In this document: positions 8,997 through 17,333 of the stretch, one piece after another
Layout of the letters: each line of letters starts with the position of its first letter
How positions within the stretch are numbered: the first letter of the stretch is position 1
Origin: Thalassotalea_A litorea
GTDB taxonomy: Bacteria; Pseudomonadota; Gammaproteobacteria; Enterobacterales; Alteromonadaceae
Reading direction: 5' to 3'
NCBI RefSeq assembly: GCF_043642205.1
Contig: NZ_JBHZSG010000005.1
Location: forward strand, 1-64,000
Length of the DNA stretch: 64,000 nt
Program-made: the position numbers and the translations under genes
The notes under the pieces: generated by a model
Databases searched by the model: none
Seen by the model: only the letters and a program-made list of their open reading frames with translations
What the model was told of the DNA's origin: nothing

Positions 8997-9024
8997 TGGG
9001 CGGTTTTTACCGCTCATTTTTTTT
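8997..9024 (+). terminator. Rho-independent terminator after gyrA
   Basis: Stem TGGGCGGT / ACCGCTCA (one G-T wobble) with a TTTT loop, followed by eight T residues. It lies 24 nt after the gyrA stop. Confidence 0.88.
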
Positions 9025-9116
9025 CTGGTCAGGACTCGTTCCTGACTGTTGGTTTTAGCCGCTGCCATATTTAAGGCAAGGTTTCACGATTAGTTAATCT
9101 GTAAAAGTTGTTTTTG

Positions 9117-10205
9117 ATGAAAGAGATTTATAATTTTTGTGCCGGTCCTGCAATGTTACCTAAACCGGTAATGGCTCTAGCTCAGGCAGAGTTTTTAAAC
9201 TGGAATCATACTGGTTGTTCGGTCATGGAGTTAAGCCATCGGGGCCCTGAGTTTATGGCATTGGCGGCAAAAGCCGAGCAAGATCTTCGGGACATTTTAG
9301 ATATTCCGGATAACTATAAGGTGCTGTTTTGTCACGGCGGTGGGCGAGGGCAATTTTCAGCCGTACCACAAAATTTGCTGACCAAAACAGGCAAGGCGGA
9401 TTATATCGTCACCGGCTCCTGGTCGAAAAGCGCTGTTTCTGAGGCAAAAAAGTACGGCGACATTCACGTATTAGAACCGGTTGTTGAGATCCAGGGTGAA
9501 AAACAGGTGCTGCCGTCGTCACAATGGGATTTGTCCACGGATGCTGATTACGTGCATTATTGCCCGAATGAAACCGTCGATGGTATCGAAATATTTGAGC
9601 TACCAGATACCGGCGAAGTGCCTTTGGTTGCAGATATGTCGTCGACGATCTTATCAAGACCCATCGATGTCAGTAAGTTTGGATTGATTTATGCGGGTGC
9701 ACAGAAGAACATCGGCCCTTCGGGATTGACAATTGTTATTGTCCGCGAAGACTTATTGGGCAGAGCGATGCCTACGGTGCCCGAGATTTTTAACTATCAG
9801 ACACTGGCAAATAATGACTCGATGTTCAATACGCCGCCAACGTATGCCTGGTATCTGGCAAGTTTGGTATTTAGCTGGCTTAAAGAACTTGGCGGTTTAA
9901 CGGCTATGGAAGCGCGCAACCGCAATAAAGCTAATCGCTTGTATGATTACATTGAGCAAAGCGACTTTTATACCAGTAAAATCGCGACCGCAAATCGCAG
10001 CACCATGAATGTACCATTTTACTTACGAGATGAGAGCCTGAATACGGCGTTTTTGCAGCAGGCAAAAGCGGCCGGGCTGTTGGCATTAAAAGGGCATCGT
10101 TCGGTAGGCGGTATGCGAGCAAGCATATACAATGCCATGCCGATAGAGGGGGTTGATGCCTTGATTGAATTTATGCAACTTTTTGCCGAGCAGCATCATC
10201 GTTAA
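9117..10205 (+). CDS. serC: Phosphoserine aminotransferase SerC
   Basis: PLP enzyme converting 3-phosphohydroxypyruvate to phosphoserine, and also serving pyridoxal phosphate synthesis. 362 aa from ATG 9117; the frame can be extended three codons to a TTG at 9108, but MKEIYNFCAGPAMLP aligns with the E. coli start. Hallmarks are GPAMLP, SVMELSHRG, the substrate and cofactor loop CHGGGRGQFSA, and the Schiff-base lysine in GAQKNIGPSGL. It precedes aroA by 55 nt, the same serC-aroA order as enterobacteria, so the two are probably one transcript. Confidence 0.97.
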   Translation: MKEIYNFCAGPAMLPKPVMALAQAEFLNWNHTGCSVMELSHRGPEFMALAAKAEQDLRDILDIPDNYKVLFCHGGGRGQFSAVPQNLLTKTGKADYIVTGSWSKSAVSEAKKYGDIHVLEPVVEIQGEKQVLPSSQWDLSTDADYVHYCPNETVDGIEIFELPDTGEVPLVADMSSTILSRPIDVSKFGLIYAGAQKNIGPSGLTIVIVREDLLGRAMPTVPEIFNYQTLANNDSMFNTPPTYAWYLASLVFSWLKELGGLTAMEARNRNKANRLYDYIEQSDFYTSKIATANRSTMNVPFYLRDESLNTAFLQQAKAAGLLALKGHRSVGGMRASIYNAMPIEGVDALIEFMQLFAEQHHR

Positions 10206-10260
10206 TACCAGATATTAAATTAATAAAAATTACTAAACCGAAGTAAAAAAGGAAGTACCC

Positions 10261-11595
10261 ATGACCCAGTCATCTTCAACTCTGATTTTCAATGCTAAGC
10301 CTGCCGGACCGGTCAATGGCGATATTACCATTCCCGGTGATAAGTCCGTTTCTCATCGTTCGATTATGTTTGCCTCATTGGCGGAAGGTACAAGTCATAT
10401 CCGTGGCTTTTTACCGGGTCAGGATTGCCTGGCGACAATGAATGCGTTTAAGGCGATGGGTGTGGATATTCAAGGTCCGGATAAAGATAACAACGTTGTT
10501 GTTCACGGTGTCGGTATGCATGGTTTGAAAGCGCCGAAGCAAGCGATGGATGTTGGTAACTCAGGGACTTCGATTCGACTGTTATCCGGGATACTGGCGG
10601 GGCAGGCATTTGCCAGTGAAATGATTGGTGATGAGTCATTGAATAAACGTCCGATGATGCGGGTCGTCAATCCTTTGCAGCAAATGGGCGCGAATATCAG
10701 TGCTACCGATGATGGCACACCACCGCTAAAAGTTGCTGGCAACAGTCAATTAACTGCCATTGATTATCCATTGCCTATGGCTTCTGCTCAGGTTAAATCT
10801 TGTGTACTACTTGCTGGTATGTATGCGCAAGGTACAACCGTTGTTACGGAACCTGGCATAACCCGAGATCATACAGAGCGCATGCTGAATGCGTTCGGTT
10901 ATCCGGTGAACGTAGACGGCAATAAGGTGTCTATCGAGGGTGGTGGCAAACTCACCGCCTGTGATATCACCGTACCTGGCGATATTTCTTCGGCCACCTT
11001 TTTTATTATTGCAGGGTTGATCGCCAAACAGGGCACACTAACGTTACGCAATGTTGGTATGAACCCAACGCGTATTGGTGTGTTAAACATCGTTCGTAAA
11101 ATGGGCGCCAATATTGAAGTGGTTAATGCCCGTAAGGCTGGCGATGAGCCAGTTGCGGACTTGATTGTTCATGCCAGTGAGCTTAAGGGCTGCGACATTG
11201 ATGATGCTGACGTCCCTCTTGCTATTGATGAATTCCCGGCTATATTTATTGCCGCCGCCTGTGCCAAAGGCGTGACTCGTTTAAGAAATGCCGAAGAATT
11301 ACGGGTAAAAGAAAGTGATCGCATCCAGGCAATGGCCGATGGCCTTGAGATCCTGGGTATTGAATGTACCGTGTATGAGGACGGCATTGATATCACTGGC
11401 GGTAAGTTAACCACGGGAACGGTTGATAGCCAGCACGATCATCGAATTGCGATGGCTTTTGCTATCAGTTCGCTACGCTCTAGTGGTACAATCCGCATAT
11501 TGGACTGCGATAACGTAGCCACTTCATTTCCTGTTTTTGTCGAACTTGCTAATGAAGTGGGTCTAAATATTACTCAGGAATTAGTAAATGAATGA
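10261..11595 (+). CDS. aroA: 3-phosphoshikimate 1-carboxyvinyltransferase (EPSP synthase), class II-like
   Basis: Sixth step of the shikimate pathway, joining PEP to shikimate-3-phosphate. 444 aa, longer than E. coli AroA (427). The motifs that define class II EPSP synthases are all visible: GDKS (26-29), SAQVK (175-179), RDHTE (202-206) and the later NPTR in VGMNPTRIG; DHRIAMAF and ATSFP also match CP4-type enzymes. The glycine equivalent to E. coli G96 is kept (G102 in GNSGT), unlike the Ala of CP4. A good SD (AAGGAAG) precedes the ATG. The last 8 nt overlap cmk, implying translational coupling. E. coli has a class I enzyme at the same locus. Confidence 0.95.
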   Translation: MTQSSSTLIFNAKPAGPVNGDITIPGDKSVSHRSIMFASLAEGTSHIRGFLPGQDCLATMNAFKAMGVDIQGPDKDNNVVVHGVGMHGLKAPKQAMDVGNSGTSIRLLSGILAGQAFASEMIGDESLNKRPMMRVVNPLQQMGANISATDDGTPPLKVAGNSQLTAIDYPLPMASAQVKSCVLLAGMYAQGTTVVTEPGITRDHTERMLNAFGYPVNVDGNKVSIEGGGKLTACDITVPGDISSATFFIIAGLIAKQGTLTLRNVGMNPTRIGVLNIVRKMGANIEVVNARKAGDEPVADLIVHASELKGCDIDDADVPLAIDEFPAIFIAAACAKGVTRLRNAEELRVKESDRIQAMADGLEILGIECTVYEDGIDITGGKLTTGTVDSQHDHRIAMAFAISSLRSSGTIRILDCDNVATSFPVFVELANEVGLNITQELVNE

Positions 11596-12277
11596 ACAAA
11601 TCCCTTTAATCACCATTGATGGTCCCAGCGGCGCTGGGAAGGGTACCGTTGCCAGGATTGTGGCGGAACAACTAGGATGGAATCTGCTTGATAGTGGGGC
11701 AATTTATCGCGTTTTGGCGGTTGCCACCAATCACCATAATATTGATATTGAAAGTGAGGAAGCGTTGATTCCTCTGGCATCGCATCTGGATGTGGAATTT
11801 GATATTCAGGAAAAAGGCGAGTCCCGGGTTTTACTTGAAGGCGAAGATGTGACTAATGTTATTCGCACCGAAGAAGTCGGGGCGATAGCATCAAAAGTTG
11901 CCGCATTTCCACGGGTACGCGAGGCATTATTAAGGCGCCAACGGGCGTTTAAACAAATGCCAGGTCTGCTGGCTGATGGGCGTGACATGGGAACCGTAGT
12001 GTTCCCGGATGCGCCAGTTAAAGTATTTTTAACAGCAAGCCCGGAAGAACGTGCTAAACGCCGTATGCTTCAGTTGCAAGATAAGGGCATTGATGTTAAC
12101 ATCGGGCGCCTTTTGGCGGACATCAAACAGCGAGATGAGCGTGATCAGAATCGTTCAGTGGCGCCGTTGTTGCCTGCAGAAGGTGCGTTGTTGGTTGATT
12201 CTACTGAGCTGAGCGTGCCTCAGGTCGTAGAAAAAATACTGGCATTTGCTAATGAAAAATTATCGGAATTTTTTTAA
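11588..12277 (+). CDS. cmk: Cytidylate kinase
   Basis: Phosphorylates CMP and dCMP to the diphosphates. 229 aa (E. coli 227). The P-loop is near the N-terminus (IDGPSGAGKGTVA), followed by LDSGAIYR, the CMP-binding element, and DGRDMGTVVFPDA; the LID segment contains RDERDQNR. The start overlaps the end of aroA by 8 nt and has AGGAA upstream. The cmk-rpsA-ihfB order downstream is conserved across gammaproteobacteria. Confidence 0.97.
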   Translation: MNEQIPLITIDGPSGAGKGTVARIVAEQLGWNLLDSGAIYRVLAVATNHHNIDIESEEALIPLASHLDVEFDIQEKGESRVLLEGEDVTNVIRTEEVGAIASKVAAFPRVREALLRRQRAFKQMPGLLADGRDMGTVVFPDAPVKVFLTASPEERAKRRMLQLQDKGIDVNIGRLLADIKQRDERDQNRSVAPLLPAEGALLVDSTELSVPQVVEKILAFANEKLSEFF

Positions 12278-12376
12278 TTCCAAAGTAGTTTACTGCAAGG
12301 AAGATAGTGAACTTTTTTAACAACCCCACAATACATGTACGTTGAGTGGATTAATAACTGAGTTAACTTACAAGTT

Positions 12377-14038
12377 ATGACTGAAAATTTTGCACAGCTT
12401 TTTGAAGAAAGCTTAAAAGAAATCGAAACACGTCCTGGTTCCATCATCAAAGGTACCGTTGTTGCAATTAACAAAGACAACGTTCTTGTTGACGCTGGCC
12501 TTAAATCTGAGAGTGTTATCTCTCTTGATCAGTTCAAGAACACTTCTGGTGAAGTTGAAATCAACGTTGGCGATTCAGTTGACGTAGCGCTTGACGCTAC
12601 TGATGACGGTTTCGGTGAAACTATCCTTTCTCGTGAAAAAGCTAAGCGCTTCGAAGCTTGGCAGTTCCTTGAGAAGGCTTACGAAGAAAAAGAAACTGTT
12701 ATCGGTGTTATCAACGGTAAAGTTAAAGGCGGCTTCACAGTTGAAGTTAGCAACATTCGTGCTTTCTTACCAGGTTCTCTAGTTGACGTACGTCCAGTAC
12801 GTGACACTGCTCACTTGGAAGGCAAAGATCTAGAATTCAAAGTTATTAAGCTTGATCAAAAGCGTAATAACGTTGTTGTATCTCGTCGTGCTGTTATCGA
12901 ATCTGAAAGCAGTGTTGAACGTGATCAACTACTTGAGTCTCTTCAAGAAGGCCAAGAAGTTAAAGGTATCGTTAAGAACCTTACTGACTACGGTGCATTC
13001 GTTGATCTTGGCGGCATCGATGGTCTACTACACATTACTGATATGGCTTGGAAGCGTGTTAAGCACCCAAGTGAAATCGTTAATGTTGGTGATGAAATCC
13101 CAGTTAAAGTTCTTAAGTTCGACCGCGAGCGTACCCGTGTATCACTAGGTATGAAGCAGTTGGGTGAAGATCCATGGGCAGCAATTGCTAACCGTTTCCC
13201 TGAAGGTTCTAAACTAACAGGTCGTGTCACTAACCTAACTGACTACGGTTGTTTCGTTGAAATCCAGGAAGGCGTTGAAGGTCTAGTTCACGTTTCTGAA
13301 ATGGATTGGACTAACAAAAACATCCACCCATCTAAAGTTGTTAACTTGGGTGATGAAGTTGAAGTTATGGTTCTTGAAATTGACGAAGAGCGTCGTCGTA
13401 TTTCTCTTGGTCTTAAGCAATGTATCCCGAACCCATGGGAAGAGTTCGCTAAGAACTTCAACAAGGGTGATAAAGTTAGCGGTAAGATCAAGTCAATCAC
13501 TGACTTTGGTATCTTTATCGGTCTTGACGGTGGTATCGACGGTCTTGTTCACTTATCTGACATTTCTTGGAATGGCGGTGAAGAAGTTGTTCGTGAATAC
13601 AAGAAAGGCGATGAGATCTCAGCTGTTGTCCTACAGGTTGATCCAGAGCGTGAGCGTATCTCTTTAGGCGTTAAGCAAACTGAAGATGATCCGTTCAATA
13701 TGTATCTGACAGACAACAAAAAAGGTGCTATTGTTACTGGTACTGTAGCTGAAGTTGACGCTAAGGGTGCTAAGGTAACTCTTATCGAAGGCGTTGAAGG
13801 TTACATCCGTGTATCTGACATCTCTCGTGAGCGCGTTGAAGATGCATCAACTGAATTATCTGTTGGTGACAGCGTTGAAGCTAAGTTCGTCGGTGTTGAC
13901 CGTAAGAACCGCGTTATCAGCCTATCTATCAAAGCGAAAGACCAGGCTGACGAACGTTCAGCTATGGAAAACTTGAACCAGGCAGAAGACACTGGTTTGA
14001 GTGCGATGGCAGAAGCATTTAAAAACGCTAAAGGCTAA
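12377..14038 (+). CDS. rpsA: 30S ribosomal protein S1
   Basis: 553 aa (E. coli 557), consisting of six S1 OB-fold repeats. The first two bind the ribosome and the others bind mRNA; repeats 3-6 show the recurrent G-x-V-x-x-x-x-D-x-G pattern (TDYGAFVDL, TDYGCFVEI, TDFGIFIGL). Codon use is strongly biased (GTT, GAA, GGT, CGT), as expected for a very highly expressed gene and unlike the flanking genes. The ATG has no Shine-Dalgarno match; instead a short AACTT/AAGTT inverted repeat abuts it. E. coli rpsA likewise lacks a canonical SD and is autoregulated by S1, so similar control is plausible. The 99-bp gap after cmk probably holds its own promoter. Confidence 0.98.
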   Translation: MTENFAQLFEESLKEIETRPGSIIKGTVVAINKDNVLVDAGLKSESVISLDQFKNTSGEVEINVGDSVDVALDATDDGFGETILSREKAKRFEAWQFLEKAYEEKETVIGVINGKVKGGFTVEVSNIRAFLPGSLVDVRPVRDTAHLEGKDLEFKVIKLDQKRNNVVVSRRAVIESESSVERDQLLESLQEGQEVKGIVKNLTDYGAFVDLGGIDGLLHITDMAWKRVKHPSEIVNVGDEIPVKVLKFDRERTRVSLGMKQLGEDPWAAIANRFPEGSKLTGRVTNLTDYGCFVEIQEGVEGLVHVSEMDWTNKNIHPSKVVNLGDEVEVMVLEIDEERRRISLGLKQCIPNPWEEFAKNFNKGDKVSGKIKSITDFGIFIGLDGGIDGLVHLSDISWNGGEEVVREYKKGDEISAVVLQVDPERERISLGVKQTEDDPFNMYLTDNKKGAIVTGTVAEVDAKGAKVTLIEGVEGYIRVSDISRERVEDASTELSVGDSVEAKFVGVDRKNRVISLSIKAKDQADERSAMENLNQAEDTGLSAMAEAFKNAKG

Positions 14039-14120
14039 TTTAGCCCTAAGGTGAGGAGATATTCATTTATCTCCTCTATCTCTAATCCATCGGCTAGCGC
14101 CAAAATGAACTGGAGGTCAA

Positions 14121-14408
14121 ATGACCAAGTCAGAACTCATTGAGAAGTTAATTGATAAGATGGATCACTTGTCAGCTAAGGATGTAGAATCAGCCACCAA
14201 GGAAATTCTGGAAATGATGGCGGAAACCCTCGAAAGCGGTGACCGTATTGAAATTCGTGGATTTGGCAGTTTTTCATTACATTATCGCGCACCACGGGTT
14301 GGACGCAATCCCAAAACTGGGGAATCTGTTGACCTAACGGGTAAATACGTTCCACACTTTAAACCGGGAAAAGAGTTGAGAGAAAGAGTAAATCTTTCAT
14401 TAGCTTAA
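14121..14408 (+). CDS. ihfB: Integration host factor beta subunit
   Basis: 95 aa DNA-bending nucleoid protein that forms a heterodimer with IhfA. The family signature is present: GFGSFSLHYRAPRVGRNPKTG, containing the DNA-intercalating RNP segment, and the tail FKPGKELRERVN. SD TGGAGG lies 6 nt before the ATG. It follows rpsA by 82 nt, the conserved rpsA-ihfB arrangement, and ends at a perfect-stem terminator. Confidence 0.97.
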   Translation: MTKSELIEKLIDKMDHLSAKDVESATKEILEMMAETLESGDRIEIRGFGSFSLHYRAPRVGRNPKTGESVDLTGKYVPHFKPGKELRERVNLSLA

Positions 14409-14424
14409 TTGCAGAATACATCAG

Positions 14425-14457
14425 AAAAAGGCATGCTATATAGCATGCCTTTTTTTT
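14425..14457 (+). terminator. Rho-independent terminator after ihfB
   Basis: Near-perfect palindrome GGCATGCTA-TA-TAGCATGCC flanked by A5 upstream and T8 downstream. The A tract means it could also work on the opposite strand. Confidence 0.92.
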
Positions 14458-14473
14458 CAGATACGAGTATCCA

Positions 14474-14701
14474 ATGAGATTATTTATTTCGGTTGTATTT
14501 CTTTTTATACTACTGGCCATTGCCTTTGTCTTTGGCTCTCAAAATGAGCAACTTATTGAACTGAATTATATTGTTGCTAAGGCTGAAATCAGCGTTTCTC
14601 AGGCCGTTAGTCTGTTTACCTTTATCGGCTTTTTGATAGGGGTTTTGATATCTACGCTGTTTTCCTTTAAGCGTCGTTTTATGCGCAAGAAATCAGATTA
14701 A
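14474..14701 (+). CDS. lapA: Lipopolysaccharide assembly protein LapA (DUF1049)
   Basis: 75 aa inner-membrane protein with two predicted transmembrane helices (about residues 3-21 and 43-63) and a basic C-terminus (FKRRFMRKKSD). The sequence FVFGSQNEQLIELNYI between the helices is typical of DUF1049. In E. coli, LapA and LapB control LpxC proteolysis by FtsH. It begins 17 nt after the ihfB terminator and is followed by lapB after 28 nt, as in E. coli. Confidence 0.92.
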   Translation: MRLFISVVFLFILLAIAFVFGSQNEQLIELNYIVAKAEISVSQAVSLFTFIGFLIGVLISTLFSFKRRFMRKKSD

Positions 14702-14729
14702 CTTAAATCCCCCATAAGAAATAATCGCT

Positions 14730-15899
14730 ATGTTTGAACTGCTATTTTTATTACTTCCTGTTGCCGTAGGTTACGGCTGGTTTATGGGAAGAAATAGCAT
14801 CAAGCAAAAGGATCAAAGCGAAAAAGATTCTTTATCTGCCAAATATTCCACCGGATTGAATTATCTGTTGTCCAATCAACAGGATAAGGCAATCGATTAT
14901 CTGCTTGAAGCACTCAAACATGAAGACGATACGGTTGAAGCCCATTTTGCTATGGCTAATTTATTTCGACGCCGTGGTGAGCTCGACAGAGCGCTTAAAG
15001 TGCATGAATATCTGGTGCGCCAATCGGTATTGTCTGACAAAGAAAAACAGCAAGCGGCATTTGAATTAGGCCGCGACTTTCATAGCGCAGGGCTTTTTGA
15101 CCGTGCAGAAAAAATGTTTCTAAAGCTTATCAAAACACCCACCTATGGCATTAAGGCGCTTTCTTACCTGTTACAAATCTACTTATCTACCAAAGATTGG
15201 CAAAAAGGCATTAAGCTGGAAAAAACAATACGTAAAACAAAAGATAAAAAACTCAACCATTCCCTGGCAAATTTTTATTGTGAGCTTGCTGAACAGGCCA
15301 TGCAGGATGACGAATATATTAAAGAGCTGGAATTGCTTGAACATGCTTTGCTGTTAAATCCCAATTCTAGCCGCGCCAAAGTTACGATGGCCAAAGTCTA
15401 TGAAAACTCAGATCAATACAATGAAGCCTGTCGTTGTTACCAAGAAATATTTTTGCAAGATCAGGAGTTTTTTCCTGATGTAATTGATAAAATGCGCGAC
15501 TGCTATTTACGAAGCGATCACAAGGACGAATTTTACCCATTTATCAAAGATGTATTTGAGAAAACGGGAAGTAGTACCGCTCTGATCACTTACTTAGGGC
15601 ATATACAACAAAGTCATTCGCCCGAGAAAGCGGTAGAGTATTTATTATCGGCCTTGCATCGTCGTCCTACCATCCGTGGCTTTCAACATTTCGTAAAAAT
15701 GCAGATTAATGAAGAGAATTCGCAAACTCAGCGAGAATCTCTGGATGTGATCAAAGAATTGGTTACAGCGTATTTAAAGTTGCGCCCCAGGTATAGTTGC
15801 CGAAATTGCGGCTTCAACAGTACTGTTCACTATTGGTCTTGCCCATCCTGTCATGATTGGGAACAAATCAAACCCGTAAGAGGTTTGGAAGGAGAGTAA
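14730..15899 (+). CDS. lapB: Lipopolysaccharide assembly protein LapB (YciM)
   Basis: 389 aa, identical in length to E. coli LapB. An N-terminal membrane anchor (LLFLLLPVAVGYGWFMG) is followed by tandem TPR repeats on the cytoplasmic side (LSNQQDKAIDYLLEAL, EAHFAMANLFRRRGELDRAL) and a C-terminal rubredoxin-like metal site (CRNCGF ... CPSCHDW). It acts as adaptor for FtsH-dependent turnover of LpxC and so tunes LPS synthesis. It is 4 nt from pyrF, so it probably belongs to one operon, lapA-lapB-pyrF. Confidence 0.96.
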   Translation: MFELLFLLLPVAVGYGWFMGRNSIKQKDQSEKDSLSAKYSTGLNYLLSNQQDKAIDYLLEALKHEDDTVEAHFAMANLFRRRGELDRALKVHEYLVRQSVLSDKEKQQAAFELGRDFHSAGLFDRAEKMFLKLIKTPTYGIKALSYLLQIYLSTKDWQKGIKLEKTIRKTKDKKLNHSLANFYCELAEQAMQDDEYIKELELLEHALLLNPNSSRAKVTMAKVYENSDQYNEACRCYQEIFLQDQEFFPDVIDKMRDCYLRSDHKDEFYPFIKDVFEKTGSSTALITYLGHIQQSHSPEKAVEYLLSALHRRPTIRGFQHFVKMQINEENSQTQRESLDVIKELVTAYLKLRPRYSCRNCGFNSTVHYWSCPSCHDWEQIKPVRGLEGE

Positions 15900-15903
15900 A
15901 TTT

Positions 15904-16605
15904 ATGTCATTTGATCCTAAGGTCGTCGTTGCCCTGGATTTTGCAAGCAAAGCGGAAGCCTTGTCCTTTGTTGATAAAATTGAACCTGCAGATTGTCGGC
16001 TCAAGGTCGGTAAAGAAATGTTTACCCACTTCGGACCAGAATTTGTTAAAGCGTTAACACACCGTGGTTACGATGTGTTTTTAGATCTTAAGTTTCATGA
16101 TATTCCAAATACTGTAGCCAAAGCCGTTGCCGCTGCCGCTGATCTCGGGGTATGGATGGTAAATGTCCATGCCAGTGGTGGCAGTGCAATGATGAAGCGG
16201 GCGAAACAGGAACTTGAACGTTACGGTGATAAAGCGCCGTTATTGATTGCTGTAACGGTACTGACCAGCATGGGCTCTGCCGATCTACGAGAACTTGGCA
16301 TCGAATTGACTCCGGAGCAACAGGTTCTTGCACTCGCTAAATTAGCGCAAACATCAGGTCTTGACGGGGTAGTGTGCTCGGCTCAGGAAGCTCAGCTATT
16401 AAAACAAACCTTAGGTGAAACATTTAAATTAATAACACCGGGGATCCGACCTGAAGGTGCTAGTATCGATGATCAAAAGCGCATTATGACGCCTCCACAA
16501 GCGATTTCGGTGGGTGTGGATTATTTAGTGATTGGACGTCCAATTACCAAAGCCGAAGACCCTGCAGCGGTTCTTAAAAGCATTAATGCGTCACTCATGT
16601 CATAA
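15904..16605 (+). CDS. pyrF: Orotidine 5'-phosphate decarboxylase
   Basis: Last step of de novo UMP synthesis. 233 aa TIM barrel. The active-site motif DLKFHDIPNTV carries the catalytic Lys/Asp network. The N-terminal VVALDFASKAEA and the C-terminal phosphate-binding TPGIRPEG and VIGRPITKAEDP are characteristic. SD GGAGAG is present, overlapping the end of lapB. A terminator follows 26 nt after the stop. Confidence 0.97.
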   Translation: MSFDPKVVVALDFASKAEALSFVDKIEPADCRLKVGKEMFTHFGPEFVKALTHRGYDVFLDLKFHDIPNTVAKAVAAAADLGVWMVNVHASGGSAMMKRAKQELERYGDKAPLLIAVTVLTSMGSADLRELGIELTPEQQVLALAKLAQTSGLDGVVCSAQEAQLLKQTLGETFKLITPGIRPEGASIDDQKRIMTPPQAISVGVDYLVIGRPITKAEDPAAVLKSINASLMS

Positions 16606-16631
16606 ATAGCTGCATACCTTAACCAACATCT

Positions 16632-16657
16632 AAAGCCACTTTATCGGTGGCTTTTTT
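16632..16657 (+). terminator. Rho-independent terminator after pyrF
   Basis: Stem AAAGCCAC / GTGGCTTT with a 7-nt loop, followed by T residues. Confidence 0.88.
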
Positions 16658-16817
16658 ATTGCCTGGCAAAAAATTCTGGTATTTTTCCTAAGCTTAAAAT
16701 GCCCACACGGGGTGGGTATATGACTTTCAGTATTATGCTGGACTGGTTTTTACGGTTTATTAGACGACAGGCTAGCTGTTATTGAAAGTCGGTAGATTTT
16801 ATTTAAGGATGATACAT

Positions 16818-17114
16818 ATGAACAAATTTTTATTAATGCTGATGTTAAGCGTATCGCTTGTTTCTGGCGTATGCCATTCTGCTGATGCCGAATCGAGCAA
16901 AGCTGAGAAGTCTGTGACCATGGAGTCGGTAAGTCTGAATAAAGCGGATCTTGAGGAACTACAAAGTATCCGTGGATTGGGTGCGAAAAAGGCTCAGGCA
17001 ATCATCGAATACCGAGAAGCAAATGGCCCATTCACCGATGTTAAACAGCTACTTAACGTCAAGGGCATTGGTGAGAAGTTTTTATCGAAAAATGCAAACC
17101 TACTGCGATTGTAA
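16818..17114 (+). CDS. ComEA-like helix-hairpin-helix secreted protein
   Basis: 98 aa from ATG 16818. That start is preferred over 16782 (TTG) and 16809 because AAGGA lies about 8 nt upstream and it opens directly on a signal peptide (NKFLLMLMLSVSLVSG, cleavage near CHSADA). The mature part is essentially one ComEA-type (HhH)2 domain: VSLNKADLEELQSIRGLGAKKAQAIIEYR, then FTDVKQLLNVKGIGEKF. Such proteins bind DNA in the periplasm and are linked to DNA uptake (ComEA) in competent species, but many Alteromonadales carry this short form without proof of competence. It is monocistronic between two terminators. Confidence 0.85.
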   Translation: MNKFLLMLMLSVSLVSGVCHSADAESSKAEKSVTMESVSLNKADLEELQSIRGLGAKKAQAIIEYREANGPFTDVKQLLNVKGIGEKFLSKNANLLRL

Positions 17115-17243
17115 GTTTCGATGTACTGAAGATCAGATGCTCTGATGCAGTTAATGAGCCGCTGATCTGAGGATTAAATATTAGTAGACACTTGCCTTAC
17201 GGTGTTTGCAAAGGCCTATTAATATTCGAGGTTTAGGGAGCAT

Positions 17244-17274
17244 AAAAAAACGCCAGCGTTTGCTGGCGTTTTTT
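17244..17274. terminator. Bidirectional terminator between the comEA-like gene and rne
   Basis: Stem CGCCAGC / GCTGGCG with a GTTT loop, with A7 on the left and T6 on the right, so it can end transcription from both convergent genes. Confidence 0.9.
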
Positions 17275-17333
17275 GTGGGTATTAACCATGTTTTTTAGTT
17301 AAGGCTGAGACTCAATCTCATAATCGCCTTGGG

